DNA of 64,000 bases, from assembly GCA_051162045.1 (NCBI GenBank), contig JBISDI010000001.1, one strand, 5' to 3'. Of the stretch, positions 42,263-49,063 are shown in pieces. Numbering within the stretch: the stretch's first letter is position 1; each line of letters opens with the position of its first letter. Origin of the DNA: Anaerozeibacter quisquiliarum (lineage in GTDB: Bacteria; Bacillota; Clostridia; Christensenellales; Aristaeellaceae). The position numbers were made by a program, and so were the translations under genes. The notes under the pieces were generated by a model. The model saw nothing but the letters and a program-made list of their open reading frames with translations, was not told the DNA's origin and made no database searches.

Positions 42263-44411
42263 TGGCCTTGGCGCACACGTTCGCGGCGGCCTGGCGGGCG
42301 TCGATACTGCCCTCGAAGAACGGCTTGCTCTCGTCGACGATCATTTGATAAAGCGTGAAATCGGGCGTCACAGGCGTCTTGAGCGCGTCGATGATCGAGC
42401 GCAGCTTATCGCGCGCGTCCTGATCGGGCCACTCGCTGCTCCAGGAACCGGTGGTTGAAAGACCGAAGCGCGCCTCCTGCCGCGTCTGCGCCGCGTCCAG
42501 CGCCTTCACATGCACCGGGAACCCCTCAAACAGATCGGCATCCTGCAATGCCTCGCCGAGCGCGGTGGCGATGAACCGCTGCGCCAATTCGCTGTTTGCG
42601 CCGTATGTCGCGCCCATCAGCAGCATGGGCACAAAGCAGCCTTCCGCCTGGCCCGGCAGCGCCGCGAAACCGCCCGATTTCAGGCCCGCCAGCGCGCCGT
42701 TCGGAAAGGAAACGTCGTCCGGCCCCCTCAGCAGGAAGGGCAGTTGCTTCTGCGCGCCCTCGCTCATGAAGAGGGTACCGCCGTTCTCCTCGATACTCAT
42801 CCACCCGGAGTTGGCCGCATAGGGATTCCAGGTCGGCATTTCGACGCCCCTGTCCTTTGCCGTCGCCCGCATGTCAAAGCCGGTCTTCGCAACGAAAGTG
42901 TCATAGTCCCATTTGCCGCGGATCGATTTCAGCGCCATCAGGAACGCCTCGATCTTCGCCTCGTCCAGCCGCCCGTTTTCATTGAACCACGCGGGCGCAC
43001 TGCTCAGGTAGAACGTGCCGATCAGCGTATCGGACAAGATATCGACGGCGAAGCAGGGCAGCGCGTCGGGATTTGCCGTAGACCAGTTCGCCAAATCCTC
43101 GAGGGTGTCGATCCCTTCGACCTCGCCCCAGATCGACGGCAGCAAAAACCGCGTGGGCACGGCGGGGATCGCGCCGTCCCTGCGGTAGGCGCCCGCCAGG
43201 TTCTCGGTCAGCAAGCCCTGATCGATCATCGGCTGCACCACGGAAGACAGGTCTTTCAGCACGCCCTTGTCGATGTAGCTCTTGACCGGCAACCCGTCGA
43301 GCACCAGCACGTCCGGCCCCTGTCCCGCCAGGATCTCGGTGTTCAGCGTACGGATCGCGTCGTCGCGCGTGATCGCGCTGCCCTCGGCGAGGCCAACCGT
43401 GATGTTCACCAGCACATCCGGGTTTTCCTTTTGGAATTTGGCCGCGCACTCGCGCAGCGTGTCGGTGTCCTGCAGCGCAAACACGCTCAGCGCCGCGTTC
43501 GGCTCGGTGCTCACGTTCTCGTCGAAGCGGTAGGCGATCAGCGACACCGCGTTCGATTGGGTGTCCTCATAGACGATGACCGGGTCGTTGTCCGCGTCAA
43601 ACAGCAGCTGCCTCGGGTAGGAACTGGGCTTGCCGAGCGAGGACAGACGTCCGTCCACGATCTGCACCATCAGCGTGCCGCCCGCGTTCACGCGGTAGAT
43701 GCCATCCCGGCACGCGTAGTGCAGCGCACCCTGCGCGTCGTAGGCAAGCAGACCGTAGTCGGCTGCGGTCGGCAATTCCAGGCGGCGCAGCTCAACACCC
43801 TTCCCAAGGTCGTAGACCGTGATGATCTTGTCGCTGTGGTTGCTCACCGCCACCTCGTTTTGATAAACCGCCATCGCGTCGCCTTGGGCAATTTCATACC
43901 TTTGCTGCGTCGCGCCGTCCGGCGAGAACCGGAACACCGCTTCGGTACTCAGCGCCAGCAATTCGCCCGAGGGCAGCAAGGTCATATCGTATCGGTCGGT
44001 ATCCCAAGGCAAATCCCGACCCAGTATAAATTGCGTGGAAGCACCCTTATAAATGCGCTCGATGATCGGGTGGTACCGCTCATCCTTCATCGCCCAACCA
44101 GAGTTCAGAAGCAGACTCCCGTCGGTCCCGACGCCGATCCAGTTCACACCGCCCATGGCGGGCGTTTTCTGCTCGTCATGCCCGCTCTCTTCCACCATCC
44201 AGTCGAGCATGTCCCCACTCGTATACAGCTGATCGCCGACGCCGTTCACGGCATAGGTCTTTCCGTTCAACTGTGTAAAGCTCGCATATCCCTCCGCCGG
44301 ATGGTTCAACGGCACCTCCACATATCGCCCCATCGCGCCCTGCGCCATTGCCGCGCCCGGCAGCATCAAAAGTAGCGCCATCAGCGCGCACAACATCCCC
44401 CGCACCTTCAT
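42243..44411 (-). CDS. Propeller-like domain fused to an extracellular solute-binding domain
   Basis: A 722-aa exported protein with signal peptide KVRGMLCALMALLLMLPGAA and no lipobox Cys. Residues about 30-300 read as repeated four-strand blades (for example MYGIGST-like turns are absent, but SGDMLDWMVEE, YDMTLLPSGELLALSTEAVF and DAQGALHYACRDGIYRV recur as strand-turn units), consistent with a beta-propeller. Residues about 310-722 are a family 1 sugar-type binding protein: CAAKFQKENPDVLVNITVGL, LAGQGPDVLVLDGLPVKSYI and LKDLSSVVQPMI. The propeller-plus-binding-protein fusion is unusual. It is the first gene of the composite operon, with GGAGGGGG before the ATG. Confidence 0.8.
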   Translation of the reverse strand: MKVRGMLCALMALLLMLPGAAMAQGAMGRYVEVPLNHPAEGYASFTQLNGKTYAVNGVGDQLYTSGDMLDWMVEESGHDEQKTPAMGGVNWIGVGTDGSLLLNSGWAMKDERYHPIIERIYKGASTQFILGRDLPWDTDRYDMTLLPSGELLALSTEAVFRFSPDGATQQRYEIAQGDAMAVYQNEVAVSNHSDKIITVYDLGKGVELRRLELPTAADYGLLAYDAQGALHYACRDGIYRVNAGGTLMVQIVDGRLSSLGKPSSYPRQLLFDADNDPVIVYEDTQSNAVSLIAYRFDENVSTEPNAALSVFALQDTDTLRECAAKFQKENPDVLVNITVGLAEGSAITRDDAIRTLNTEILAGQGPDVLVLDGLPVKSYIDKGVLKDLSSVVQPMIDQGLLTENLAGAYRRDGAIPAVPTRFLLPSIWGEVEGIDTLEDLANWSTANPDALPCFAVDILSDTLIGTFYLSSAPAWFNENGRLDEAKIEAFLMALKSIRGKWDYDTFVAKTGFDMRATAKDRGVEMPTWNPYAANSGWMSIEENGGTLFMSEGAQKQLPFLLRGPDDVSFPNGALAGLKSGGFAALPGQAEGCFVPMLLMGATYGANSELAQRFIATALGEALQDADLFEGFPVHVKALDAAQTRQEARFGLSTTGSWSSEWPDQDARDKLRSIIDALKTPVTPDFTLYQMIVDESKPFFEGSIDARQAAANVCAKANAYLSE

Positions 44412-44443
44412 GATGAATCCCCCTCCCGGTTTTGTCTGCGCCC

Positions 44444-44480
44444 ATCATATCAACTCAATCTCTAACCGTCCTCTAAAAGC
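44444..44480 (-). promoter_or_regulatory. Operon promoter with tandem TAGAG operator
   Basis: On the minus strand: TAGAG (44475-44471), 6 nt, TAGAG (44464-44460), 10 nt, TATGAT (44449-44444). The repeats are 11 bp apart and lie where the -35 box should be. The arrangement is identical in spacing to the divergent regulator promoter, suggesting activation by the adjacent response regulator. Confidence 0.75.
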
Positions 44481-44495
44481 CAAATCTCGGAAAAA

Positions 44496-44527
44496 TAGAG
44501 CAAAATTAGAGATTCATGTGCTATGAT
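44496..44527 (+). promoter_or_regulatory. Response-regulator promoter with tandem TAGAG operator
   Basis: TAGAG at 44496-44500 and 44507-44511 (11-bp period), then 10 nt, then TATGAT at 44522-44527. No good -35 box exists; the repeats occupy its place. The -10 ends 6 nt before the ATG at 44534, so the transcript probably starts at or next to the start codon. Confidence 0.75.
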
Positions 44528-44533
44528 AGGGAC

Positions 44534-45205
44534 ATGAAGATTTTGATTGTAGAGGACGATGCCGCGCTCTCTGCCGGCTTGATCTACCATTTGGAGCGCG
44601 ACGGCCACGACGTGGACGCGGCGCACGACGGGCTCATCGCTTGGGACATGATCCAGGCCGGCGCGCATGAGCTGATCCTGCTCGACCGGATGCTGCCCGG
44701 CCTGGACGGCGCGGCGGTGCTCCGGCGCATGCGCGGGGCGGGCCACGCCACGCCCGTGCTGATGATTACCGCGCTGGGTTCGCTGTCCGACCGGGTGGAC
44801 GGGCTGGACGCGGGCGCGGACGATTACCTCGTAAAACCTTTCGAGACCGACGAACTGCTGGCGCGCGTGCGCGCGCTCTCCCGGCGTCCGGCGCAGCTCG
44901 TCGAGGCCGGGCGCATCCGGTGCGGCGCGCTGACGCTCGACGAATCGCAGGGCCTGCTGACCCTGGGCACTGCGTCCTGCCAACTGAGCAAGCGCGAGGC
45001 GCGGCTGCTCGCGCAGCTCATGAAGCACGCGGGCCAGGTGCTGCCGCGCGACCTGCTGCTCTCGCGCGTGTGGGCCGACGCGCCGGTCGAGGACGGCAAC
45101 CTCGACAACTACATCTACTTTCTTAGAAAAAGACTCCGGTCTGTCGGCAGTACGGCGAGGATCGAAACAATGCGCGGGCTGGGCTACCGGCTGGAGGTCA
45201 CATGA
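44534..45205 (+). CDS. OmpR-family response regulator
   Basis: 223 aa. The receiver domain has the acidic pair ED/D at 7-9, phospho-acceptor Asp51 in LLDRMLPGLDG, the Thr in LMITALGS and Lys in YLVKPFETDE. The C-terminal winged helix (ALTLDESQGLLTLGTASCQL, DNYIYFLRKRLRSV, RGLGYRLEV) is OmpR/PhoB type. OmpR-family proteins bind direct repeats about 11 bp apart, which is what both neighbouring promoters carry. There is almost no 5' leader, and no proper Shine-Dalgarno. It overlaps the kinase gene by 4 nt. Confidence 0.95.
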   Translation: MKILIVEDDAALSAGLIYHLERDGHDVDAAHDGLIAWDMIQAGAHELILLDRMLPGLDGAAVLRRMRGAGHATPVLMITALGSLSDRVDGLDAGADDYLVKPFETDELLARVRALSRRPAQLVEAGRIRCGALTLDESQGLLTLGTASCQLSKREARLLAQLMKHAGQVLPRDLLLSRVWADAPVEDGNLDNYIYFLRKRLRSVGSTARIETMRGLGYRLEVT

Positions 45206-46551
45206 TCCGGACACTTCACAGGCGTCTGGCGGCGCTGCTGATCTCAGCTATTTCGCTTGCGCTGCTCGGAGCGTCCGGCGCGGCGCTCATCGCATCCGAG
45301 CGCCAGCTGTCTCTGCGCGAGGAATCGGCGTTTTTAAACCAACTTACCGCGCTTACGCAGGACGTGCGCATGGAGCGAAGCCTGGCCAACACGCGGCTCG
45401 CCAAGGCCGAAGCCGTCGACCGGCTGATCCTGCGCGTGTACGACAACGGCCAACCGATCGCGTTTCGCGGCGGCTGGCAACCGGACACGCCCCGGGACGA
45501 TCTGTTCGCCCGCGCGCTGGGCGCGGCGGCGCAAGCGGGCGTTTCGCCCGACAGCGCGACCGATGCGCGCTGGACGGGCGCGCTGCGCGGCGATCGGGGC
45601 GAGCGGTACCTGGCCGCCGTGCAGTCGATCGGCGGCTACCGCAGCCACCGCGCCGTGGCCCTGCTGATGGACATGCAAAAGCAGGACGCCGAACGCATCG
45701 CTCAGCGCTGGTTGTTTGCGGCCATCACATTGGGCGCAATGGCCGGGATGGCGGCGTTCGGCTGGCGATTCACGGCGCGCGCGGTCAAGCCCATCGGGGC
45801 GGCGCACGACCGGCAAAACGCCTTTCTCGCCGCCGCGTCGCACGAATTCCGCACGCCGCTGCAGGTCATGCAATCGAGCCTCGACGCGCTCAAGTCAAGC
45901 CCGACCGACCCGGTTCGGTTCACGGATGCCATGCAGAGGGAACTGCGCCACATGCGCCGCCTCTCCGAGGACTTGATGCTGCTCACCGGCGCCACGGACG
46001 CGCGCCCATCAACCGCCCGCTTCGGGCCCGTGGAGCTTCGTGAACTGGCCGAGGACGCCGTGCGCGACCACCTGGACGCCGCGGCGGAAAAGCAGATCGC
46101 GCTGACGTTCATCGAGCCCTCCACCCCGCCGCCGTTGATCGAAGGCGACGCGCCGCTGCTGTGCCGCGCCATCTACGTGCTGGTCGACAACGCCCTCTGT
46201 TACACCCAATCCGGCGGTCACGTTGAGGTCTCGATCCAAGTTGAGCGCAAATTCCTGTGTCTCCATGTGAAGGATGACGGCCCCGGCATCACGCCCGAAC
46301 ACCGCCCCTTCATCTTCGACCGCTTCTACCGCGTCGACCCCAGCCGCACCAGTCGCATCCACTCCGGCCTGGGTCTAAGCATCGCCCAGCAAATCGCCGT
46401 CCAGCACAACGGTCGGCTGTCCCATCATACCCCCTCCACCCCCGTAGGGATCGTTCACGGGGCATCGCGAAGCGTTGCCCACATCGACCCGCGCCCCGCC
46501 ACCCCCGGCAGCCTGTTCACCCTCCGCCTGCCCCGCCTCCCGCGCCAATAG
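45202..46551 (+). CDS. Sensor histidine kinase
   Basis: 449 aa. TM1 is LAALLISAISLALLGASGAA, followed by an extracytoplasmic sensor of about 135 residues and TM2 (WLFAAITLGAMAGMAAFGW). The H-box is SHEFRTPLQVMQSSLD, N-box VLVDNALCYTQSGG, G1/F box DDGPGITPEHRPFIFDRFY and G2 box GLGLSIAQQIA. Between the G2 box and the final FTLRLP strand is an extra stretch of about 20 residues encoded by a palindromic DNA element (see findings). It is co-translated with the regulator and divergent from the composite operon, which it presumably controls. Confidence 0.95.
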   Translation: MIRTLHRRLAALLISAISLALLGASGAALIASERQLSLREESAFLNQLTALTQDVRMERSLANTRLAKAEAVDRLILRVYDNGQPIAFRGGWQPDTPRDDLFARALGAAAQAGVSPDSATDARWTGALRGDRGERYLAAVQSIGGYRSHRAVALLMDMQKQDAERIAQRWLFAAITLGAMAGMAAFGWRFTARAVKPIGAAHDRQNAFLAAASHEFRTPLQVMQSSLDALKSSPTDPVRFTDAMQRELRHMRRLSEDLMLLTGATDARPSTARFGPVELRELAEDAVRDHLDAAAEKQIALTFIEPSTPPPLIEGDAPLLCRAIYVLVDNALCYTQSGGHVEVSIQVERKFLCLHVKDDGPGITPEHRPFIFDRFYRVDPSRTSRIHSGLGLSIAQQIAVQHNGRLSHHTPSTPVGIVHGASRSVAHIDPRPATPGSLFTLRLPRLPRQ

Positions 46552-46591
46552 CGAATGTCCCTCAAACAGCGAATGTTTACAAATCTTTGTG

Positions 46592-46620
46592 TTGCAATCT
46601 CGCCTCGGGCGCGCTATACT
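46592..46620 (+). promoter_or_regulatory. tRNA-Arg promoter
   Basis: TTGCAA at 46592-46597 and TATACT at 46615-46620, 17-bp spacer, 20 bp before the tRNA. Confidence 0.7.
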
Positions 46621-46640
46621 ATATAAGTGTCTCAATTCGT

Positions 46641-46716
46641 GCGCCCGTAGCTCAGCGGATAGAGTGTCCGACTCCGACTCGGAAGACCGTGGGTTCGAAC
46701 CCCGCCGGGCGCGCCA
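46641..46716 (+). tRNA. tRNA-Arg (anticodon CCG)
   Basis: The gene is 76 nt with encoded CCA. Acceptor GCGCCCG pairs with CGGGCGC, with a G discriminator. The anticodon stem TCCGA/TCGGA encloses loop CTCCGAC, so the anticodon is CCG and the codon CGG. The T-loop GTTCGAA is intact. It is followed by a strong terminator and then by gene remnants. Confidence 0.95.
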
Positions 46717-46718
46717 TC

Positions 46719-46765
46719 AAAAAACCCCCGTAGATGCTGAGAATCCAGCAAATACGGGGGTTTTT
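46719..46765 (+). terminator. tRNA-Arg terminator
   Basis: Perfect 13-bp stem AAAAACCCCCGTA/TACGGGGGTTTTT with a 20-nt loop, ending in the T-run. Confidence 0.9.
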
Positions 46766-47453
46766 CATGTCTTTATATGCCCTTGAGCGCCCTTGGAATG
46801 AGTTAATTGCTATCCGTATTTTCTATCTAGTCGCTACTTTCCACAGAGGCTCGTCCGGCCCACCCATTCGTGCATGCATTTCCCTTTCGCAGTTGAAACC
46901 CCCGCGGTTGCTGGACTTCTTGGCCCCAACCGGTGTTTTTCCTCGAAAAGCGGTCAAGTCGGGCGCCAATCTCCACCACTCCCGCCTCCATCAGGCGGCG
47001 CCAGGACGAGACATCCACTCGCCTGATGAACGCATGAATGGCTTCGATTGGTATTACACAGCGCGGGAATCGCCTTATGTGTATGGTGTTTGCCAAACAT
47101 CCGCAGGCCGGGGATCTTCCATTCCTGCTGCGTGAGCACCACGCGGCCGTTGGCGTTTTCCGGCTGGCCGACCCAGTTGACGGCCATCGCACCGCCCTTT
47201 CGAACATGGACCTTCGATAATGTATTATATACGATTTTGAATGCGGATTGTCAACGCAAATGATACAATAAGTATGATAGATGTAAAGATCAGAACAATA
47301 GATACAAGGATCGGCAGGCGAAGATGGTCGTTGTCACCAAGAGAGCGCTTTGTCAAGGCGACTGCGCCTTTACGGAGCTGGACCCGGCCCGGCGGCTGAT
47401 GCACGGCGTCCGGAGGTCGGAGGCATCTATTCCAAGCAAGGCGAGGAATGGGC
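46766..47453. other. Decayed region with a possible AraC-type fragment
   Basis: No intact gene in about 690 bp. On the minus strand, 47187 down to about 47059 encodes MAVNWVGQPENANGRVV and then KIPGLRMFGKHHTHKAIPAL, which resembles the start of an AraC-family regulator's cupin domain before the frame is lost. Several overlapping frames of 60-130 codons exist on both strands, none with consistent coding character. Confidence 0.35.
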
Positions 47454-47543
47454 ATGAACGGGCGGGAGCGCGCGCTGAACACGCCGGCCTTCAAGGACAT
47501 CGATCGCATCCCCATCGACCTGCGGATGCTCCCCGCGGCCTAG
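47454..47543 (+). pseudogene. Truncated uroporphyrinogen-decarboxylase-family (MtaA-like) start
   Basis: A 29-codon frame with GAGGA upstream, beginning MNGRERALNTPAFKDIDRIP then IDL. This is the N-terminal pattern of URO-D/MtaA family proteins (M-x-x-RERV...DRIPIDL). It is cut off by the MITE at 47540; the TAG stop comes from the CTAG target site. The rest of the gene is not recognisable downstream. Confidence 0.55.
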
Positions 47544-47706
47544 GTAAGCACTGATTAAAGCACGCGTGCGATGGCGAGGGGAATTTTCGCCGGATTGGGC
47601 TTGCAAAATCCGAAGGCGTAGCAGCGCTACGTCGAGGATTCTGCGGGCCCGAGCTGGCGAAAATGCAACCGCCACCGCGCGTGGGATTTGATCAGCGGTT
47701 ACCTAG
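47540..47706. mobile_element. MITE, complete copy A
   Basis: A 159-bp element (47544-47702) flanked by CTAG on both sides, consistent with a 4-bp target duplication. The ends are inverted repeats of about 50 bp (left GGTAAGCACTGATTAAAGC, right end complement GGTAACCGCTGATCAAATC). It is non-coding, with a central GTAGCAGCGCTAC palindrome. Copy C at 51558 is nearly identical. Confidence 0.85.
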
Positions 47707-47796
47707 GTAAGCACTGATTAAAGCACGCGTGCGGTGGCGAGGGGAATTTTCGCCGGATTGGGCTTGCAAAATCCGAAGGCGTAGCAGCGCTACGTC
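47703..47796. mobile_element. MITE, truncated copy B in tandem with copy A
   Basis: It shares the CTAG at 47703-47706 with copy A and repeats the left 90 bp of the element in the same orientation. Similarity stops abruptly after GCGCTACGTC at 47796, so the right half is missing. Confidence 0.85.
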
Positions 47797-47960
47797 AATC
47801 GGACATCGCGTCGGTTTCGGGGCCGCATGTCCACGTCCTTACGCCTACATTCTTCCGTGCGCGGCGGTGCCCGATGTATGATCGCCCGGCCGCTTCCGGG
47901 ACAAAACTGCGAATAGGCGGTTCCAACCGCTTATTATCTTAAAAGGAGGTAACTTTCCGA
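47797..47960 (+). promoter_or_regulatory. Leader of the sugar importer with a palindromic site
   Basis: A 14-bp perfect palindrome-type site, GCGGTTCCAACCGC, lies at 47917-47930, 30 bp before the importer's first ATG, with AAAAGGAGGT between. It could be an operator (LacI-type sites look like this) or a small hairpin. No clear -35/-10 pair was found. Confidence 0.4.
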
Positions 47961-48929
47961 ATGAAGAAGTTCCTGACGATCCTCTTGGCGCTCTCCCTTT
48001 GCCTCGCGTTCTCCGGCGGCGCGCTCGCCGCGGGCAAAACCATCGCGGGCGTCGTATTCCAGGAAGACCAGTTCATGAAGACGCTGGCCGACGGCTACGC
48101 CGCGGCCGCGAAGGACCTCGGCTATGAGATCCTTCAGGCCAATACCAACAACGACCAGTCCAAGGAGAGCGAGATCATCAACACCTACGTCTCCCAGGGC
48201 ATTGCGGGCCTCGCCATTTCCCCGCTGAACAGCGACACCTCCCCTGCCGTGCTGAAGGACGCCAGCGACGCCGGGCTGGTCGTGGCGGTGTGCAACACCC
48301 ACGTCGACAGCTTCCCGTTCGCGGTCGCCAACTATTCGGCCGACAACTTCACCTTCTGCAACCAGACCGGCCAGGCCGCCGTCGAGTTCATCAAGGCGAA
48401 TTATCCGACCGACCAGAAGATCCGCGTCGCGCTGGTGCAGTTCAAGACCCAGATCCCCGAGCAGTCCGCAGACCGCGTCAACGGCTTCCTGAAGGCGCTG
48501 GAAGACGCCGGCATCCCGCACGAGGTCGTGGCCGATCAGGACGCCTGGCTGCAGGACATGGCCGTGGCGAAGGCCGGCGACATGCTCTCCGCCAACCCGA
48601 ACATCGACATCATCTACGCGGCCAATGACGGCGGTACCGTCGGTTCGACCATGGCCGTTGAGAACGCGGGCCTCGCGGGCAAGGTGTTCGTATTTGGCAC
48701 CGACGGCTCCGAGCAGATCGTGGGCCTGCTGAAGGATTCGAACAACATCCTCCAGGCCGTCACCGCCCAGGACCCCTACGAGATCGGCTACAAGGCCGTG
48801 ACCGCGCTCGTGAGCCGCATCGAAGGCAGGACTTTTGACGGCGAGGGCAAGGACAACATCATCCCCGGCATCCCCCTGAACCGCAACGATGCGGCGGGTC
48901 TGGACGCCTTCTTGGCCACGATGAAGTAA
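47961..48929 (+). CDS. Sugar ABC transporter substrate-binding protein (RbsB/XylF type)
   Basis: A 322-aa periplasmic-binding-protein type I. Signal peptide KKFLTILLALSLCLAFSGGA; no lipobox. Family features: ANTNNDQSKESEIINTYVSQ, GIAGLAISPLNSDTSPAVL, and the hinge segment IIYAANDGGTVGSTMAVE. The conserved ligand Asn/Asp pattern (NTHVDS, NYSADN, TDGSEQ) is that of pentose/hexose binders. AAAGGAGGT precedes the start. The specific sugar is unknown. Confidence 0.93.
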   Translation: MKKFLTILLALSLCLAFSGGALAAGKTIAGVVFQEDQFMKTLADGYAAAAKDLGYEILQANTNNDQSKESEIINTYVSQGIAGLAISPLNSDTSPAVLKDASDAGLVVAVCNTHVDSFPFAVANYSADNFTFCNQTGQAAVEFIKANYPTDQKIRVALVQFKTQIPEQSADRVNGFLKALEDAGIPHEVVADQDAWLQDMAVAKAGDMLSANPNIDIIYAANDGGTVGSTMAVENAGLAGKVFVFGTDGSEQIVGLLKDSNNILQAVTAQDPYEIGYKAVTALVSRIEGRTFDGEGKDNIIPGIPLNRNDAAGLDAFLATMK

Positions 48930-48975
48930 TGCGGTTCCCGTACATTCCCATGTAATCCGGTCCTCCTCGCGATTC

Positions 48976-49012
48976 GCTCAAAGGGAACGAGCCATCATCG
49001 TTCCCTTTGAGC
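48976..49012 (+). terminator. Intercistronic hairpin between binding protein and ATPase genes
   Basis: Perfect 15-bp stem GCTCAAAGGGAACGA/TCGTTCCCTTTGAGC, 7-nt loop, no T-run. In many sugar operons such a hairpin protects the binding-protein mRNA or lowers downstream expression. Confidence 0.75.
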
Positions 49013-49063
49013 CTGCGTTGACGGAGAGAATCAAGCCAAATTCGCCTGGACAAGGGTGGTTGT

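Noticed and set aside
46641..46716. tRNA-Arg as an integration site
   Set aside because: The 3' end of the tRNA (GGGTTCGAACCCCGCC) is not repeated downstream and no integrase is present.
46954..47207. A complete AraC-type regulator downstream of the tRNA
   Set aside because: Only about 40 residues are family-like before the frame is lost; kept only as a possible fragment.
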